Shown: positions 1-10,127, counted from the stretch's first letter. The stretch: 64,000 bases of DNA from Trabulsiella odontotermitis (GCF_001297775.1 NZ_LIFX01000004.1:248001-312000), one strand, 5' to 3'. Notes: generated by a model from the letters alone, not told the origin. Translations and numbers: made by a program.

Positions 1-805
1 GCATGAATGCCGGGATCACCCGCTCAGTCAGGGCATTGTCCGTCTGCTGGCGGTACTGGTTGCTGGCACGCACTTTCTGTGCAATATCGCGAACGCTTTG
101 CTGCACTTCGGCGGCAACCGGTGTGTAATCAGGTGCGCTTTGCAGGATGGCGTCGGCGTTATCAAACAGCGTTACGCCCGGCAGTTTGCCATTGGTGAAG
201 TCAGGAATCGCTGGCGGCGGTACGATATGAGGTGTTCCGCTGATGGTCAGGGTGACCGCCCGCTGCAGTTTCGTTGCCTCTTCAGGGGAGTTTTTCAGCT
301 CAAAACGCCCCAGCAGTTTCGCTTTGTTGGTCGGCAAAATAACCGGAACCGCGCCTGCGGGCAATTTGACCTTGCTGTGAGCGGTAATTAACGCAAATAC
401 ACCAGATGGATGATGTGGATAGACTCTGCTATTTATATTGGTAATATTATCTCCCCATTCATTTAATAATTGAATGGTGTAATAGCGATCTTTAATTTCC
501 GGCACAGAGAGCAGTGCTGCTGAGTTATCATCAATTGCAATCCATGACTCAAGATAGGTAACATCAAAGTTTGGATTAACGAATGCGGTATCGCTGGCTA
601 AATTATAATATTTAATTTTGTTATAATTCATGCCCGGCTCACGCAGATCGGTATTTTCCTGACGGATAATAAGCGCGCGCCCGAGTAAATAACTCCAGGC
701 ATTATAGAGCTGATTCTCGTCAGCCGGTGCTTCGGCTCGCGCCACTGAAGTCAGCGACATTGCGCCGATAAGTAGCGAGACAATAAATAATCGAATTGAA
801 TTCAT
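1..805 (-). CDS. DUF1254-family secreted protein, 3' end cut by window edge
   Basis: I translated this by hand: an open frame of 268 codons runs from an ATG at 805 off the left edge with no stop. Residues 1-25 form a signal peptide (hydrophobic IRLFIVSLLIGAM, cut near ARA-EA), so the product is probably periplasmic. The stretch NPNFDVTYLESW followed by a LLSVPEIKDRYYTIQLLNEW-like block is the DUF1254 signature; the family usually carries a DUF1214 domain after it, which would lie outside the window. No biochemical function is established. GTGGGT precedes the ATG as a modest ribosome site. It occupies the place where E. coli has yeaE/mipA next to yeaD, so it is an accessory gene in this lineage. 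Confidence 0.75.
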   Translation of the reverse strand, partial: MNSIRLFIVSLLIGAMSLTSVARAEAPADENQLYNAWSYLLGRALIIRQENTDLREPGMNYNKIKYYNLASDTAFVNPNFDVTYLESWIAIDDNSAALLSVPEIKDRYYTIQLLNEWGDNITNINSRVYPHHPSGVFALITAHSKVKLPAGAVPVILPTNKAKLLGRFELKNSPEEATKLQRAVTLTISGTPHIVPPPAIPDFTNGKLPGVTLFDNADAILQSAPDYTPVAAEVQQSVRDIAQKVRASNQYRQQTDNALTERVIPAFM

Positions 806-1136
806 ACCCACTCCTTTGTAAGCCTACGTTATCTGCTGCGACACAATAATGTGAAGAACAGAAAGATATTGCTGCGGACAGGACATAAGGGAGAGACTGC
901 GGATCCCATTTAATTACTATTACTGCTAATACTCTTTGGTAATCGATACCGAATAACGACATGTCAAGGGGATAATACATAAAAGCCTGTCTTTAGAAAG
1001 TACGAAGGCGGGAGAAAATGAGAGGAGGGGAGTTTATATTTCTGAACTGGAAAAAGGATCGCAAATTTACGTTATTGCCGAAAGATTCATACACATTTTT
1101 AAAATGACATTATCTTTCTAAGAAATGGCTTAATAC
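806..1136. other. AT-rich intergenic region upstream of the DUF1254 gene
   Basis: About 330 bp without a supportable gene. It must hold the promoter of the minus-strand DUF1254 gene, but I could not single out a convincing -10/-35 pair. A purine-rich tract lies near 1006-1030. No repeats or small ORF with a good ribosome site were seen. Confidence 0.4.
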
Positions 1137-1171
1137 AAAATGGCCGGGACATCCATTCACCCGGCCATTTT
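1137..1171 (-). terminator. Terminator after yeaD
   Basis: A 12-bp perfect stem (AAAATGGCCGGG / CCCGGCCATTTT) with an 11-nt loop lies just past the yeaD stop. The A/T flanks give a U-tract on the minus strand. Confidence 0.75.
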
Positions 1172-1177
1172 CTTCGG

Positions 1178-2059
1178 TTAGTGATTTACCCGAATGGTCT
1201 GCGCCAGACGCGCTGGCTTGTCTTCCTGCGCCTTCTGGGTTTTGCTTGCGCAGGCGGTTTCCACGCAAACGAAGGTTTTGTAACCGTCGTCCGGCATATC
1301 ACCCATGCTGACGGAGAGCGCAGGGCCCGGGTTCCAGCCGACAACGTCGCTGTTGTGGCTGTGGATGACGTTGATGCGACGCGCAAGCGCGCTGTCGTGG
1401 ATAACGCTGCATCCTTCGGCATTCATGTACACGCGGTCGGTACGATCCGGGAACGTCTGCACGCCGTCAGTGAGCGCGTCTTCTTTCGCGTTGTTAACCT
1501 TGTCGATGAAGCGGTCGCCGAGGCCGGTGACTTTCACCGCCGCGATGTCGCCAACGTTGAAATAGGTATGCAGGGCAGAGGTGGTTTCGAAATCCCCGTG
1601 TGCTTCCAGCTCGATCTCGCAGGTTTTACCCAGCTTGAAGCGCGCGTAGAGAGTGAAATCATGCGGCCAGAATTTGCGGGTAGCGTCGCTGCTCTGCAGT
1701 TCAAACGTCAGCACCACGCCATTCTCGTCTTCATTGTGGGCTTTCAACGTCCACGGCAGATTGCGGGCAAAACCGTGCGCAGGCAGACCCTGTTGTGCTG
1801 CCGGGCCAAACCACGGCCAGCAAATCGGCACGCCGCCACGCAGCGCGACGCCATTTTTGAACGGCGTGTTGTTGCTGAGCCACAGCACGTCTTGTTCACC
1901 GGCCGGTTTCCAGGAGAGCAGATGCGCACCCTGTAACGCCAGCGAGGCTTTGACCTGTGGGTGATCGACGACAATAAGTTCCAGCTCATCAAGCTGGCGA
2001 CGAGAAAGGACTGGGGTAAGCTGTTCAACAACCGGGAGAGCAAAAATTTTAGTAATCAT
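1178..2059 (-). CDS. yeaD: D-hexose-6-phosphate mutarotase (aldose 1-epimerase-like)
   Basis: 293 residues, matching E. coli YeaD in length and position directly downstream of gapA on the same strand. The family interconverts alpha and beta anomers of glucose-6-phosphate and related sugars in the cytoplasm. Family blocks visible are GVPICWPWFGP near residue 97 and HTYFNVGDI near residue 165; these belong to the galactose-mutarotase-like beta-sandwich. Start ATG at 2059 follows AAGGATTGCACC. The gene is separated from gapA by a terminator hairpin, so it is probably read by leakage from gapA or from its own promoter. No abnormal residues noticed. Confidence 0.93.
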   Translation of the reverse strand: MITKIFALPVVEQLTPVLSRRQLDELELIVVDHPQVKASLALQGAHLLSWKPAGEQDVLWLSNNTPFKNGVALRGGVPICWPWFGPAAQQGLPAHGFARNLPWTLKAHNEDENGVVLTFELQSSDATRKFWPHDFTLYARFKLGKTCEIELEAHGDFETTSALHTYFNVGDIAAVKVTGLGDRFIDKVNNAKEDALTDGVQTFPDRTDRVYMNAEGCSVIHDSALARRINVIHSHNSDVVGWNPGPALSVSMGDMPDDGYKTFVCVETACASKTQKAQEDKPARLAQTIRVNH

Positions 2060-2091
2060 GGTGCAATCCTTCGTTAAGCCACAAAAAAGAA

Positions 2092-2113
2092 AAAGGCGAC
2101 CGAGGTCGCCTTT
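2092..2113 (-). terminator. Terminator after gapA
   Basis: Stem AAAGGCGAC / GTCGCCTTT with a 4-nt loop, between the gapA stop and the yeaD start. The stem is A/U-flanked on the minus strand, consistent with partial termination before yeaD. Confidence 0.75.
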
Positions 2114-2136
2114 ATAGATCAGTTTCTCATCTCAAC

Positions 2137-3144
<1,008 letters not shown>

Positions 3145-3339
3145 CTATTTGTTAGTGAATAAAAGGTTGCGTGTAAAATTACAAAAACCTTACGCAGCGT
3201 CAAGCGGAATCGTGTCAATCATTGCGACAAATCAATCCTCGGAATAACCTTTGAACGACTGACTCGCCTCACTTTCCCTTTGAGCTTGCAACCATATGGG
3301 GGCTGCGCCCGGAATTTTAAAGGGCCAGAGAGATAAAAA

Positions 3340-3355
3340 TGTGACTTATCTCACA
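3340..3355. promoter_or_regulatory. CRP binding site between gapA and msrB
   Basis: TGTGA-CTTATC-TCACA is an exact match to the CRP half-sites with the canonical 6-bp spacer. It lies about 208 bp upstream of the gapA start and 119 bp upstream of the msrB start, in the divergent 341-bp intergenic region (3133-3473). E. coli gapA is known to have several promoters including a CRP-dependent one. Which gene is controlled here is inference; gapA is more likely. Confidence 0.65.
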
Positions 3356-3473
3356 ATTACCCGGCCGCGCATTTGCTCCGAGTAAGTTTAGAACAAAAGT
3401 CTACGCCTCAGTGTTAATGTTTTGTTAGAATCGGACTATTGTGATGTCTGTTTCAACCGCGAGATGTGAGCCC

Positions 3474-3887
3474 ATGGCGAATCAAAAAACCCCGGAAGAA
3501 CTGAAAAAAGATCTGAGCGAAATGCAGTTCTACGTGACGCAGAATCACGGCACGGAACCGCCTTTCACCGGACAACTCCTGCATAACAAACGCGACGGCG
3601 TCTACCACTGCCTGATATGCGATGCGCCGCTGTTTACCTCGCAAAGCAAGTATGATTCGGGCTGTGGCTGGCCGAGCTTTTACGAGCCCGTCAGCGACGA
3701 TGCGATCCGCTATCTGAATGACTACTCGCACGGCATGCAGCGTATTGAAATCCGTTGCGGCAATTGCGATGCCCATCTCGGTCATGTTTTCCCGGATGGC
3801 CCGCAACCTACCGGCGAACGCTATTGTGTTAATTCGGCCTCGCTGAGCTTCACCGACGACGAAAATGGCGACAAAACGAAAGGCTGA
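3474..3887 (+). CDS. msrB: Peptide methionine-(R)-S-oxide reductase MsrB
   Basis: 137 residues, the E. coli length, when started at ATG 3474 (MANQKT); an in-frame upstream ATG at 3441 adds a non-conserved tail. Reduces methionine-R-sulfoxide in proteins. Two CxxC pairs (HCLICD and RCGNCD) are the structural zinc ligands, and the [11 protein letters not shown] block near the C-terminus holds the catalytic Cys. It is divergent from gapA and is followed 42 bp later by yeaC, as in E. coli. Confidence 0.96.
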   Translation: MANQKTPEELKKDLSEMQFYVTQNHGTEPPFTGQLLHNKRDGVYHCLICDAPLFTSQSKYDSGCGWPSFYEPVSDDAIRYLNDYSHGMQRIEIRCGNCDAHLGHVFPDGPQPTGERYCVNSASLSFTDDENGDKTKG

Positions 3888-3929
3888 AAAAACGATTCAG
3901 CAAATTATTCCACAGGAGCGGAAATCATA

Positions 3930-4208
3930 ATGAATGTTGATGAAATGATCAGCGTAATGACGCCGGAAATTTATCAGCGTCTGGTGACGGCGGTAGAGCT
4001 CGGAAAATGGCCGGACGGCGTTGCACTGACGCCGGAGCAGAAAGAAAACAGTCTGCAACTGGTGATGCTGTGGCAGGCGCGACATAACACCGACGCGCAG
4101 CACATGACCATCGACACGCAGGGCCAGATGGTGATGAAGAACAAGCAACAACTGAAAGAAGATTTTGGCATCGCGCCGAAGTCCATCGCCACGCTGAAAA
4201 TGCAGTAA
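3930..4208 (+). CDS. yeaC: YeaC, DUF1315 protein of unknown function
   Basis: 92 residues, small, soluble and without membrane segments. Matches E. coli YeaC in length and location (msrB-yeaC). The N-terminus MNVDEMISVMTPEIYQRL is typical of DUF1315. Good ribosome site (ACAGGAGCGG) about 10 bp before the ATG. Probably cotranscribed with msrB. No biochemical role is known. Confidence 0.92.
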   Translation: MNVDEMISVMTPEIYQRLVTAVELGKWPDGVALTPEQKENSLQLVMLWQARHNTDAQHMTIDTQGQMVMKNKQQLKEDFGIAPKSIATLKMQ

Positions 4209-4218
4209 TTAGTTTATC

Positions 4219-4247
4219 TGTCGGGCAGGCATTGCGCTCGCCCGACA
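4219..4247. terminator. Hairpin between convergent yeaC and chitinase genes
   Basis: Perfect 8-bp stem TGTCGGGC / GCCCGACA around a 13-nt loop, placed between two tail-to-tail stops. The U-tract is weak on both strands, so termination strength is uncertain. Confidence 0.55.
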
Positions 4248-4256
4248 TGTCTTCGT

Positions 4257-5510
4257 TTAGTGTTTAATCCCTAACGACGTCGCCAGTTGTTTCGCCAGCT
4301 GGTTTTTATCGTCTGCGCCATATTCCCAGAACATTGCACCGCCTAAACCTTTCTCCTTGATGTACTGCGCCTTGAGATCCACAGAGCGCGGATTCTCATA
4401 CGACAGCGCAAACAGCGGCTCGCCACTGGCGGATTTCACCGACAGCCATGGCACTTTGGCCTGCTCGTCCCAGTGCTCGGTAAAGCGTTTTTGCGGATCG
4501 TTAATCAGCTTGCTGACGATGTCGTTGTACTTCACGTACGTGTCTTTATCGAGCTGGTAGCCGAGCGAACTGAACAGCGCTTTTTCTGCTTCGCCAAAAT
4601 AGGGTTTGGTTACCGGGTTATTCTGGGCGTCCGGTTTCGTCCAGTCGATGCCTGGCTCCACTGCGCGTTTCGGTACCCGGCCATAGAACCCGATCCCCAG
4701 GTTCATCTGTTCAGGCTTGAGTCCGGCCGCCAGATAGTTATTGACCACGAAATCGGCGCTGTATTTATCCGCTGCGGCGACCGTCGGCCAGGCGCTGGAG
4801 TCATACAGGTTCGAGTTGAAATACTGGGTGCCGTACGCCATGTCGTAGGTCATCAGGTTGATATAATTCAGCACCGGCGCGATGGCCTTCACATCAACCC
4901 AGCTTTTCGGGCTTTCCGCATTCGCACCGACAGCAATGGTCACCAGTTTTTTATCACCCAGCGCCTGACGCAGCTCTTTCAGCAGGGCCGTGAAGTTATC
5001 ACGATCCGCAGGTTGCTTATCCACCAGGCCCCAGGCGCCGTTCACCGGATATTCCCAGTCGAGATCGATACCGTCGAGGCCATAGCGATCCATCACCTCC
5101 TGAACAGAACGAATGAAGGTTGCGCGACTCTCTTTGTTATCCGCCGCGCCGGAGAACCCACGCGCGCCCCAGCCACCGACTGACAGCAGGACTTTCAGAT
5201 CCGGATTCTGCTTACGTAATTCAGGGACCTTTTGCAGATCGGCCTGCACTTTCGGTGATAACCAGAGCTGATGCAGCTTGTTCGGATCTTTCAGCGCATC
5301 ATTGGTTTCGTCTTTCTCATTGTTGTAAATCAGGCCGAACGAATAATTGAGATGGGTGATCTGGCGGACATCAAGTTTGTCGATATCGCCGCCGGGACCG
5401 GCAGTGACGTCACCGCCGCCGTTAAAATAACCAACAGAAATCAGCGGAGCGGCAAATGCATGGGAAGCGCAAAGCAAGGGCAATGCTGCCAGTAATGGCA
5501 AAAGTTTCAT
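4257..5510 (-). CDS. Secreted chitinase, glycosyl hydrolase family 18
   Basis: 417 residues from ATG 5510 (MKLLPLLAALPLL); an upstream in-frame extension to 5573 is rejected because it would put 21 polar residues before the signal peptide. Signal peptide 1-21 (cut at AFA-AP). GH18 landmarks: SVGGWG at 110-115 and the catalytic DGIDLDWEYP at 146-155, with Glu153 as proton donor; NLMTYDMAYG and a C-terminal GGAMFWEYGAD complete the barrel. No chitin-binding domain was seen. Hydrolyses chitin to chito-oligosaccharides, which the chb operon in this window can import. The ribosome site AGAGGAAA lies inside a 12-nt match to the ChiX sRNA seed. In E. coli this interval between yeaC and pncA holds ydjE-ydjL instead. 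Confidence 0.93.
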   Translation of the reverse strand: MKLLPLLAALPLLCASHAFAAPLISVGYFNGGGDVTAGPGGDIDKLDVRQITHLNYSFGLIYNNEKDETNDALKDPNKLHQLWLSPKVQADLQKVPELRKQNPDLKVLLSVGGWGARGFSGAADNKESRATFIRSVQEVMDRYGLDGIDLDWEYPVNGAWGLVDKQPADRDNFTALLKELRQALGDKKLVTIAVGANAESPKSWVDVKAIAPVLNYINLMTYDMAYGTQYFNSNLYDSSAWPTVAAADKYSADFVVNNYLAAGLKPEQMNLGIGFYGRVPKRAVEPGIDWTKPDAQNNPVTKPYFGEAEKALFSSLGYQLDKDTYVKYNDIVSKLINDPQKRFTEHWDEQAKVPWLSVKSASGEPLFALSYENPRSVDLKAQYIKEKGLGGAMFWEYGADDKNQLAKQLATSLGIKH

Positions 5511-5515
5511 ACGGT

Positions 5516-5527
5516 TTCCTCTTTGAC
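5516..5527 (-). promoter_or_regulatory. Predicted ChiX sRNA pairing site over the chitinase ribosome binding site
   Basis: On the minus strand this reads GTCAAAGAGGAA and ends 5 nt before the ATG of the chitinase. It is perfectly complementary to UUCCUCUUUGAC of the E. coli/Salmonella sRNA ChiX (from memory), the segment known to silence chiP by covering its Shine-Dalgarno sequence. Pairing here would hide the chitinase ribosome site in the same way. The chiX gene is not in this window, so regulation is inferred. Confidence 0.65.
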
Positions 5528-5540
5528 ATTTAAAAACAAA

Positions 5541-5560
5541 CACGCCACGGGAATGGCGTG
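5541..5560 (-). terminator. Hairpin in the pncA-chitinase gap
   Basis: CACGCCA / TGGCGTG perfect 7-bp stem with a 6-nt loop. On the minus strand it is followed by TTTGTTTTTAAA, a broken U-tract. It lies upstream of the chitinase start, so it could be a second terminator for pncA or a leader structure of the chitinase mRNA. Confidence 0.4.
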
Positions 5561-5640
5561 GCGAAAAAAACAACGGGATCAGAATAGCAACGAAGCGGCA
5601 ACAAAACTGCGAGTGAGATTCAACTTATGGTCATAATGCG

Positions 5641-5668
5641 GAAAATGCCCGGCGGGAAATGCCGGGCA
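5641..5668 (-). terminator. Terminator after pncA
   Basis: Perfect 8-bp GC-rich stem TGCCCGGC / GCCGGGCA with a 7-nt loop, followed by TTTT on the minus strand, 7 bp past the pncA stop. Confidence 0.7.
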
Positions 5669-5674
5669 GGGGGA

Positions 5675-6316
5675 TCAGGCGTGGGTTTCCTGCCAGTCAG
5701 CCAGCGTATACAGCGTGGCGCCTTCAGCCGCCATATCCATAAACGCCTGTGCGCTGTCCTGCGGCTCAATATTGACGCCGCGACAGCCGTCGGTGATCAC
5801 GCTGACGGTATAGCCCAGTTGCAGTGCATCCAGCACGGTAAACTTCACGCAATAGTCTGTCGCCAGCCCCATCACGATAAGCTCGGTGATTTCATGGTGA
5901 CGAAGCCAGACGTCAAGACCGGTTTTTTGCCGGTGACCATTGTCAAAAAACGCGCTGTAGCTGTCGATCTGCGGGTTTTCGCCTTTATGAAATACCGCGT
6001 TGATCGCTTTCTGTTTCAGCAACGGGTGAAGTGCAGCGCCTTCGCTCTCCTGTACACAGTGATCAGGCCACCAGGTTTGCGCTAAGCCGTCCAGCTCGCC
6101 CTGGGTATAGGGTTCAGCGTCATGCTGACTGGCAAAACTGCCGTGGTCTGCCGGGTGCCAGTCCTGGCTGGCGACAATCGCCTCGCCACGCGCTTTACAC
6201 CAGTCGATCAGGGTGTTGGCGATGTCTACCGTGCTGTCGCCTTCCGGCACCGCCAGCGCGCCGCCCGCGCAGAAATCATTCTGTAAATCGACTAGTAATA
6301 ATGCCCGGTTTTTCAT
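5675..6316 (-). CDS. pncA: Nicotinamidase
   Basis: 213 residues from ATG 6316, as in E. coli; a TTG one codon upstream is in frame but unnecessary. Deamidates nicotinamide to nicotinate in NAD salvage. Catalytic triad positions are visible: Asp in LLLVDLQNDF, Lys in AVFHKGENP, and Cys in GLATDYCVKFT. Metal-site residues lie in SQDWHPADHGSFAS. It starts 9 bp after the ansA stop on the same strand, so ansA-pncA form an operon. Confidence 0.97.
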   Translation of the reverse strand: MKNRALLLVDLQNDFCAGGALAVPEGDSTVDIANTLIDWCKARGEAIVASQDWHPADHGSFASQHDAEPYTQGELDGLAQTWWPDHCVQESEGAALHPLLKQKAINAVFHKGENPQIDSYSAFFDNGHRQKTGLDVWLRHHEITELIVMGLATDYCVKFTVLDALQLGYTVSVITDGCRGVNIEPQDSAQAFMDMAAEGATLYTLADWQETHA

Positions 6317-6325
6317 CAATACTCC

Positions 6326-7342
6326 TCAGTCGTCCGGCGTCAGTTCACCGCGCAGGTTCTGCTGCATGGCGTCCCGGATCGCCGGTGCGTCCAGATTTTG
6401 ACTTAACAGATAGTGAAGTTTAGTCAGCGTCGCCTCAACGGTCATATCAAACCCGCTGATCACGCCCGCCTGCGCCAGCGCGTTGCCGGTGGCGTAACCG
6501 CCCATATTCACCTTACCGGACATACACTGCGTCAGATTAACCACCACAATCCCGCGCTGGCTGGCCTGCGCCAGTTCCTGCAAAAACTCACCGTTTTGCG
6601 GCGCGTTACCCACGCCATAGGAGCGCAGGATCAGCGCCTTCACCGGCTGGCGGAGGAAGTTACGCACCACGTCCGCGGAAATCCCCGGATAAATCGTCAC
6701 CACGCCAATCGGCTGCGGCGTAATCGGGTGAACGGTCAGCGTTCCGCTGCCGTGCGGGGCGGGTGGTGTGCCGAGACGGCGGATATGAATACCGGCTTCC
6801 AGCAGCGCGGGCAGGTTAGGCGAGGCAAAGGCGTTGAAGCCGTCGGCATGCGCTTTGGTGGTGCGGTTGCCGCGATAGAGACAATTATTAAAAAACAGCG
6901 TTACTTCGTTGATCGGATAATTCGCCGCCACATACAGCGCATTCAGCAGGTTGATTTGCCCGTCGGAACGCAGTTCAGCAAGTGGAATTTGTGACCCTGT
7001 CACAATCACTGGCTTGCCCAGATTCTCCAGCATAAACGACAGCGCTGAGGCGGTGAACGCCATGGTGTCGGTGCCATGCAGGATCACAAAGCCATCGTAC
7101 TCGTCGTAATGTTGTCTGATGTCATCGGCAATATGCTGCCAGTCCTGCGGCGTCATGTCCGATGAATCCATCAGCGGGGCGTATTCGTGGATGGTGAAGT
7201 CCGGCATTTCAGGACGGTGGAATTCAGGCATCAGCGCCAGTTGACGCTGCAGATGACCGGAAACGGGAATGTAACCCTGCTCAGATCGTTGCATACCGAT
7301 CGTACCGCCGGTATAAGCAACGTAAATCGATTTTTTTTGCAT
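6326..7342 (-). CDS. ansA: L-asparaginase I, cytoplasmic
   Basis: 338 residues, equal to E. coli AnsA. Hydrolyses L-asparagine to aspartate and ammonia. Nucleophile Thr lies in the N-terminal AYTGGTIGM, and the second catalytic Thr-Asp pair in LHGTDTMAFTASAL near residue 90. There is no signal peptide, which separates it from the periplasmic enzyme AnsB. ATG at 7342. It is followed closely by pncA and preceded by the sppA terminator. Confidence 0.97.
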   Translation of the reverse strand: MQKKSIYVAYTGGTIGMQRSEQGYIPVSGHLQRQLALMPEFHRPEMPDFTIHEYAPLMDSSDMTPQDWQHIADDIRQHYDEYDGFVILHGTDTMAFTASALSFMLENLGKPVIVTGSQIPLAELRSDGQINLLNALYVAANYPINEVTLFFNNCLYRGNRTTKAHADGFNAFASPNLPALLEAGIHIRRLGTPPAPHGSGTLTVHPITPQPIGVVTIYPGISADVVRNFLRQPVKALILRSYGVGNAPQNGEFLQELAQASQRGIVVVNLTQCMSGKVNMGGYATGNALAQAGVISGFDMTVEATLTKLHYLLSQNLDAPAIRDAMQQNLRGELTPDD

Positions 7343-7367
7343 GGTATCAGGCTATTACGTAAAGAAA

Positions 7368-7389
7368 ATCCCCTCCATCAGGAGGGGAT
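7368..7389 (-). terminator. Terminator after sppA
   Basis: Perfect 9-bp stem ATCCCCTCC / GGAGGGGAT, 4-nt loop, followed by TTTTCTTT on the minus strand, 6 bp beyond the sppA stop. Confidence 0.85.
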
Positions 7390-7394
7390 ACCAG

Positions 7395-9248
7395 TTACTT
7401 AATATTGGCGCAGGTGAGGCAAAATGCATAGCGGTTTTGCGGATCGTTAAACGCGGCGAGTTTGTCGGTCTCCGCTTTCACGGCGCTGGCGGCCGTCACG
7501 ACAGGTGCAGGGAAGTAAGCCTGCAACACCTGTGGCAGTGCGGCGTGAACCGAGCCGCCCAGGCTGTCCATTAACCGGTTGAACAGGCTCGGCTCTTCCT
7601 GATAGTAATCGACGTGCCACGTTTTCACTTTGGCGAGTGACGCGGCTTTCGCCACTGCATCGTCAAAATCACCGAGACTGTCGACCAGACCGTTGGCTTT
7701 CGCATCCTGACCCGTCCAGACGTGGCCCTGAGCGATTTTGTCGATCTGCTCCGGCGTGCTCTTACGGGCCTGCGCCACCAGCGTGATAAAGCGCTGATAC
7801 CCGTTTTCAATGCTCAGCTGCATCATCTGCTGCACTTCCGGCGGTAACGTTTTGGTCAGCGAGACATCCGCCAGCGGTGAGGTCGCCACGCCATCGGTGT
7901 GTACACCAATTGAATCCAGCGAGTTTTCAACCGTGTTGATGACGCCAAAAATACCGATCGAGCCGGTCAGCGTGCTGGCGTTCGCTACAATGTAGTTTGC
8001 CGGGGTGGAGATCCAGTAGCCGCCGGACGCGGCCATACCGCCCATCGACACCACCACCGGTTTACCGGCCGCTCTGGCCGCCGCCAGTTCTGAACGGATC
8101 ACTTCCGACGCCGTCACGCTGCCGCCAGGGCTGTTCACCCGCAGCACAATCGCTTTTACTTTCGGATCGAGTCGCGCATCGCGGATTTGTGACGCGGTGG
8201 TATCGCCGCCGACATTCCCCGGCGTCTCCTCGCCATCCATGATTGCGCCGTTGGCGAAGACCACAGCAATGCTGTCGCCCTTGTCGGACGGGGTATTCAG
8301 CGAGTAATCGTAGTAGCTGACCGCGCGGTAGTTTTTATCCTCCGCATTCCAGCCAAACTGCTTCGACAGCGCTTTTTCCACCTCGGCGCTGGAAGCCAGT
8401 TGATCGACCAGCTTGCTGTCCAGCGCATACTGCGCGGTATCGCCGTTGGTCTTACGCAGACCGTCTAACAGACCCTGCGCGCCAGGGAACACCTGCTGCG
8501 GAGTGATTTCGCGGTTAGCGGCGATGGTGTTCAGGTAGTTCTGCCACAGCTCGCCAATCCAGCGGCTGTCCGCTTCGCGGGCGGCGGGAGACATATCGTC
8601 GCGGATAAACGGTTCAACGGCAGATTTATAAGTGCCGACGCGGAACACATGGGTGGAGACTTTCAGCTTGTCGAGCAGGGATTTGTAATACAGACCATTG
8701 GTGGCAAAACCATGCAGATCCACCAGCCCCTGCGGCGAGAGATAAATCTTGTTGGCAAAGCTCGCCAGGTAATACTGGCCCTGCGAGTAGTTATCGCCGA
8801 TGGCGTAAACCGGTTTACCGCTGTCGCGGAATTCGCGCAGCGCCTTACCGATGTACTGCATGGACGGCTGATCGCCTCCGGCAAAATCTTTCAGATCAAG
8901 CACGATGCCGGTGATGTTGCGGTCATCTTTCGCCTGACGGATGGTCTGAACGATATCAAACAGCGAGTTTTCCTGCAGGCGGTCGGAACTCGCGCCGAAG
9001 AACTGACGGCTGAAAGCGCCAAATTTGCTGCTGGTGGAGGGTTTATCCACCACCACGCCGGTGATATCCATCAGCAGTGCGCCGCGCGATGCATGTTCGG
9101 TCGTGGTATTGCTGAACTGCGTCCAGATCCCGACAACCACCAGCACCAGCAGGATAAAAAATAAATTCAGCACCAGCTCACGGATAAAATTGAGCAATCG
9201 CCATGTCCATTTAAAGAAACCGGCAATTATTCGCCAAAGGGTTCGCAT
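7395..9248 (-). CDS. sppA: Protease IV, signal peptide peptidase
   Basis: 617 residues from ATG 9248 ([10 protein letters not shown]), one fewer than E. coli; an upstream extension to 9269 is not conserved. Inner-membrane serine protease that degrades cleaved signal peptides. One N-terminal membrane anchor at about residues 25-45 ([18 protein letters not shown]), then two tandem ClpP/crotonase-like domains. The general-base Lys is in [10 protein letters not shown] (about 208) in the first domain and the nucleophile Ser in MAASGGYW (about 408) in the second. Divergent from ydjA. Confidence 0.97.
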   Translation of the reverse strand: MRTLWRIIAGFFKWTWRLLNFIRELVLNLFFILLVLVVVGIWTQFSNTTTEHASRGALLMDITGVVVDKPSTSSKFGAFSRQFFGASSDRLQENSLFDIVQTIRQAKDDRNITGIVLDLKDFAGGDQPSMQYIGKALREFRDSGKPVYAIGDNYSQGQYYLASFANKIYLSPQGLVDLHGFATNGLYYKSLLDKLKVSTHVFRVGTYKSAVEPFIRDDMSPAAREADSRWIGELWQNYLNTIAANREITPQQVFPGAQGLLDGLRKTNGDTAQYALDSKLVDQLASSAEVEKALSKQFGWNAEDKNYRAVSYYDYSLNTPSDKGDSIAVVFANGAIMDGEETPGNVGGDTTASQIRDARLDPKVKAIVLRVNSPGGSVTASEVIRSELAAARAAGKPVVVSMGGMAASGGYWISTPANYIVANASTLTGSIGIFGVINTVENSLDSIGVHTDGVATSPLADVSLTKTLPPEVQQMMQLSIENGYQRFITLVAQARKSTPEQIDKIAQGHVWTGQDAKANGLVDSLGDFDDAVAKAASLAKVKTWHVDYYQEEPSLFNRLMDSLGGSVHAALPQVLQAYFPAPVVTAASAVKAETDKLAAFNDPQNRYAFCLTCANIK

Positions 9249-9413
9249 GTATTCTCCCTGACCAGACAAATAAAGAGTGCGCTACTTCAGGCGTAACGTA
9301 CGGGTATCCTAAAGTTACCGCCGCCGGTTGTCAGCAGGAATCGGCAACCGCTCTGTAACTAAATCGCTAACCATGTTAATTTTGTGAAATATTATCCCAC
9401 AGGAGCACGCCAA

Positions 9414-9965
9414 ATGGATGCACTTGAACTACTGGTAAACCGCCGCAGCGCCTCTCGCCTGGCAGAGCCTGCACCGGCGGGTGAGCAACTGGAAAATATT
9501 CTGCGTGCAGGTATGCGCGCGCCGGATCACGGGACGTTACAGCCCTGGCAATTCTTTATCATTGAAGGCGACGGTCGCGAGCGTTTCAGCCAGTTGCTGG
9601 CTGACGGCGCAATCCAGGCCGGAGAAGATGAAAAAGCGGTCGATAAAGCGCGCAATGCGCCGTTTCGCGCGCCGCTGATTATCGCTGTGGTGGCGAAATG
9701 TCAGGAGCATCATAAGGTGCCGCAATGGGAGCAGGAGATGTCTGCCGGGTGCGCGGTGATGGCCATGCAAATGGCGGCGGTGGCGCAGGGGTTTAACGGC
9801 ATCTGGCGCAGCGGTGCGCTGACCGAAAACCCGCTGGTTCGCGACGGTTTTCACTGCCGCGCGCAGGATAAAATCGTCGGTTTTCTTTATCTCGGTACCC
9901 CGCAACTGAAAGCCTCTACCACCGTGTCGGTGCCCGATACCTCACCGTTCGTGGTGCGTTTCTGA
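9414..9965 (+). CDS. ydjA: Nitroreductase-family protein YdjA
   Basis: 183 residues, the E. coli length, from ATG 9414 (MDALELL) with AGGAGCACG about 7 bp before it. Small FMN-dependent nitroreductase fold; the N-terminal [11 protein letters not shown] binds the FMN phosphate and [15 protein letters not shown] is the family core. The physiological substrate is not established. Lies upstream of selD but is separated by 162 bp containing a strong hairpin. Confidence 0.95.
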   Translation: MDALELLVNRRSASRLAEPAPAGEQLENILRAGMRAPDHGTLQPWQFFIIEGDGRERFSQLLADGAIQAGEDEKAVDKARNAPFRAPLIIAVVAKCQEHHKVPQWEQEMSAGCAVMAMQMAAVAQGFNGIWRSGALTENPLVRDGFHCRAQDKIVGFLYLGTPQLKASTTVSVPDTSPFVVRF

Positions 9966-9974
9966 CGCCCGCTG

Positions 9975-10000
9975 GCCCGGTATGCCTTCCGCTACCGGGC
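9975..10000 (+). terminator. Hairpin after ydjA
   Basis: Perfect 8-bp stem GCCCGGTA / TACCGGGC around a 10-nt loop, 10 bp past the ydjA stop. There is no U-tract, so it may be a REP-like element rather than a strong terminator. Confidence 0.5.
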
Positions 10001-10127
10001 ATGACGCTTCGTTTCCCCGCCAGGACTGCGCGCATAATGAGCAACAGTGCGCGAAATCAGACAGCAGCACTTATCACGCCACGCTTTGAGCGGTACCATA
10101 GCCGGATTGCAATGACAGGAGATGTCC

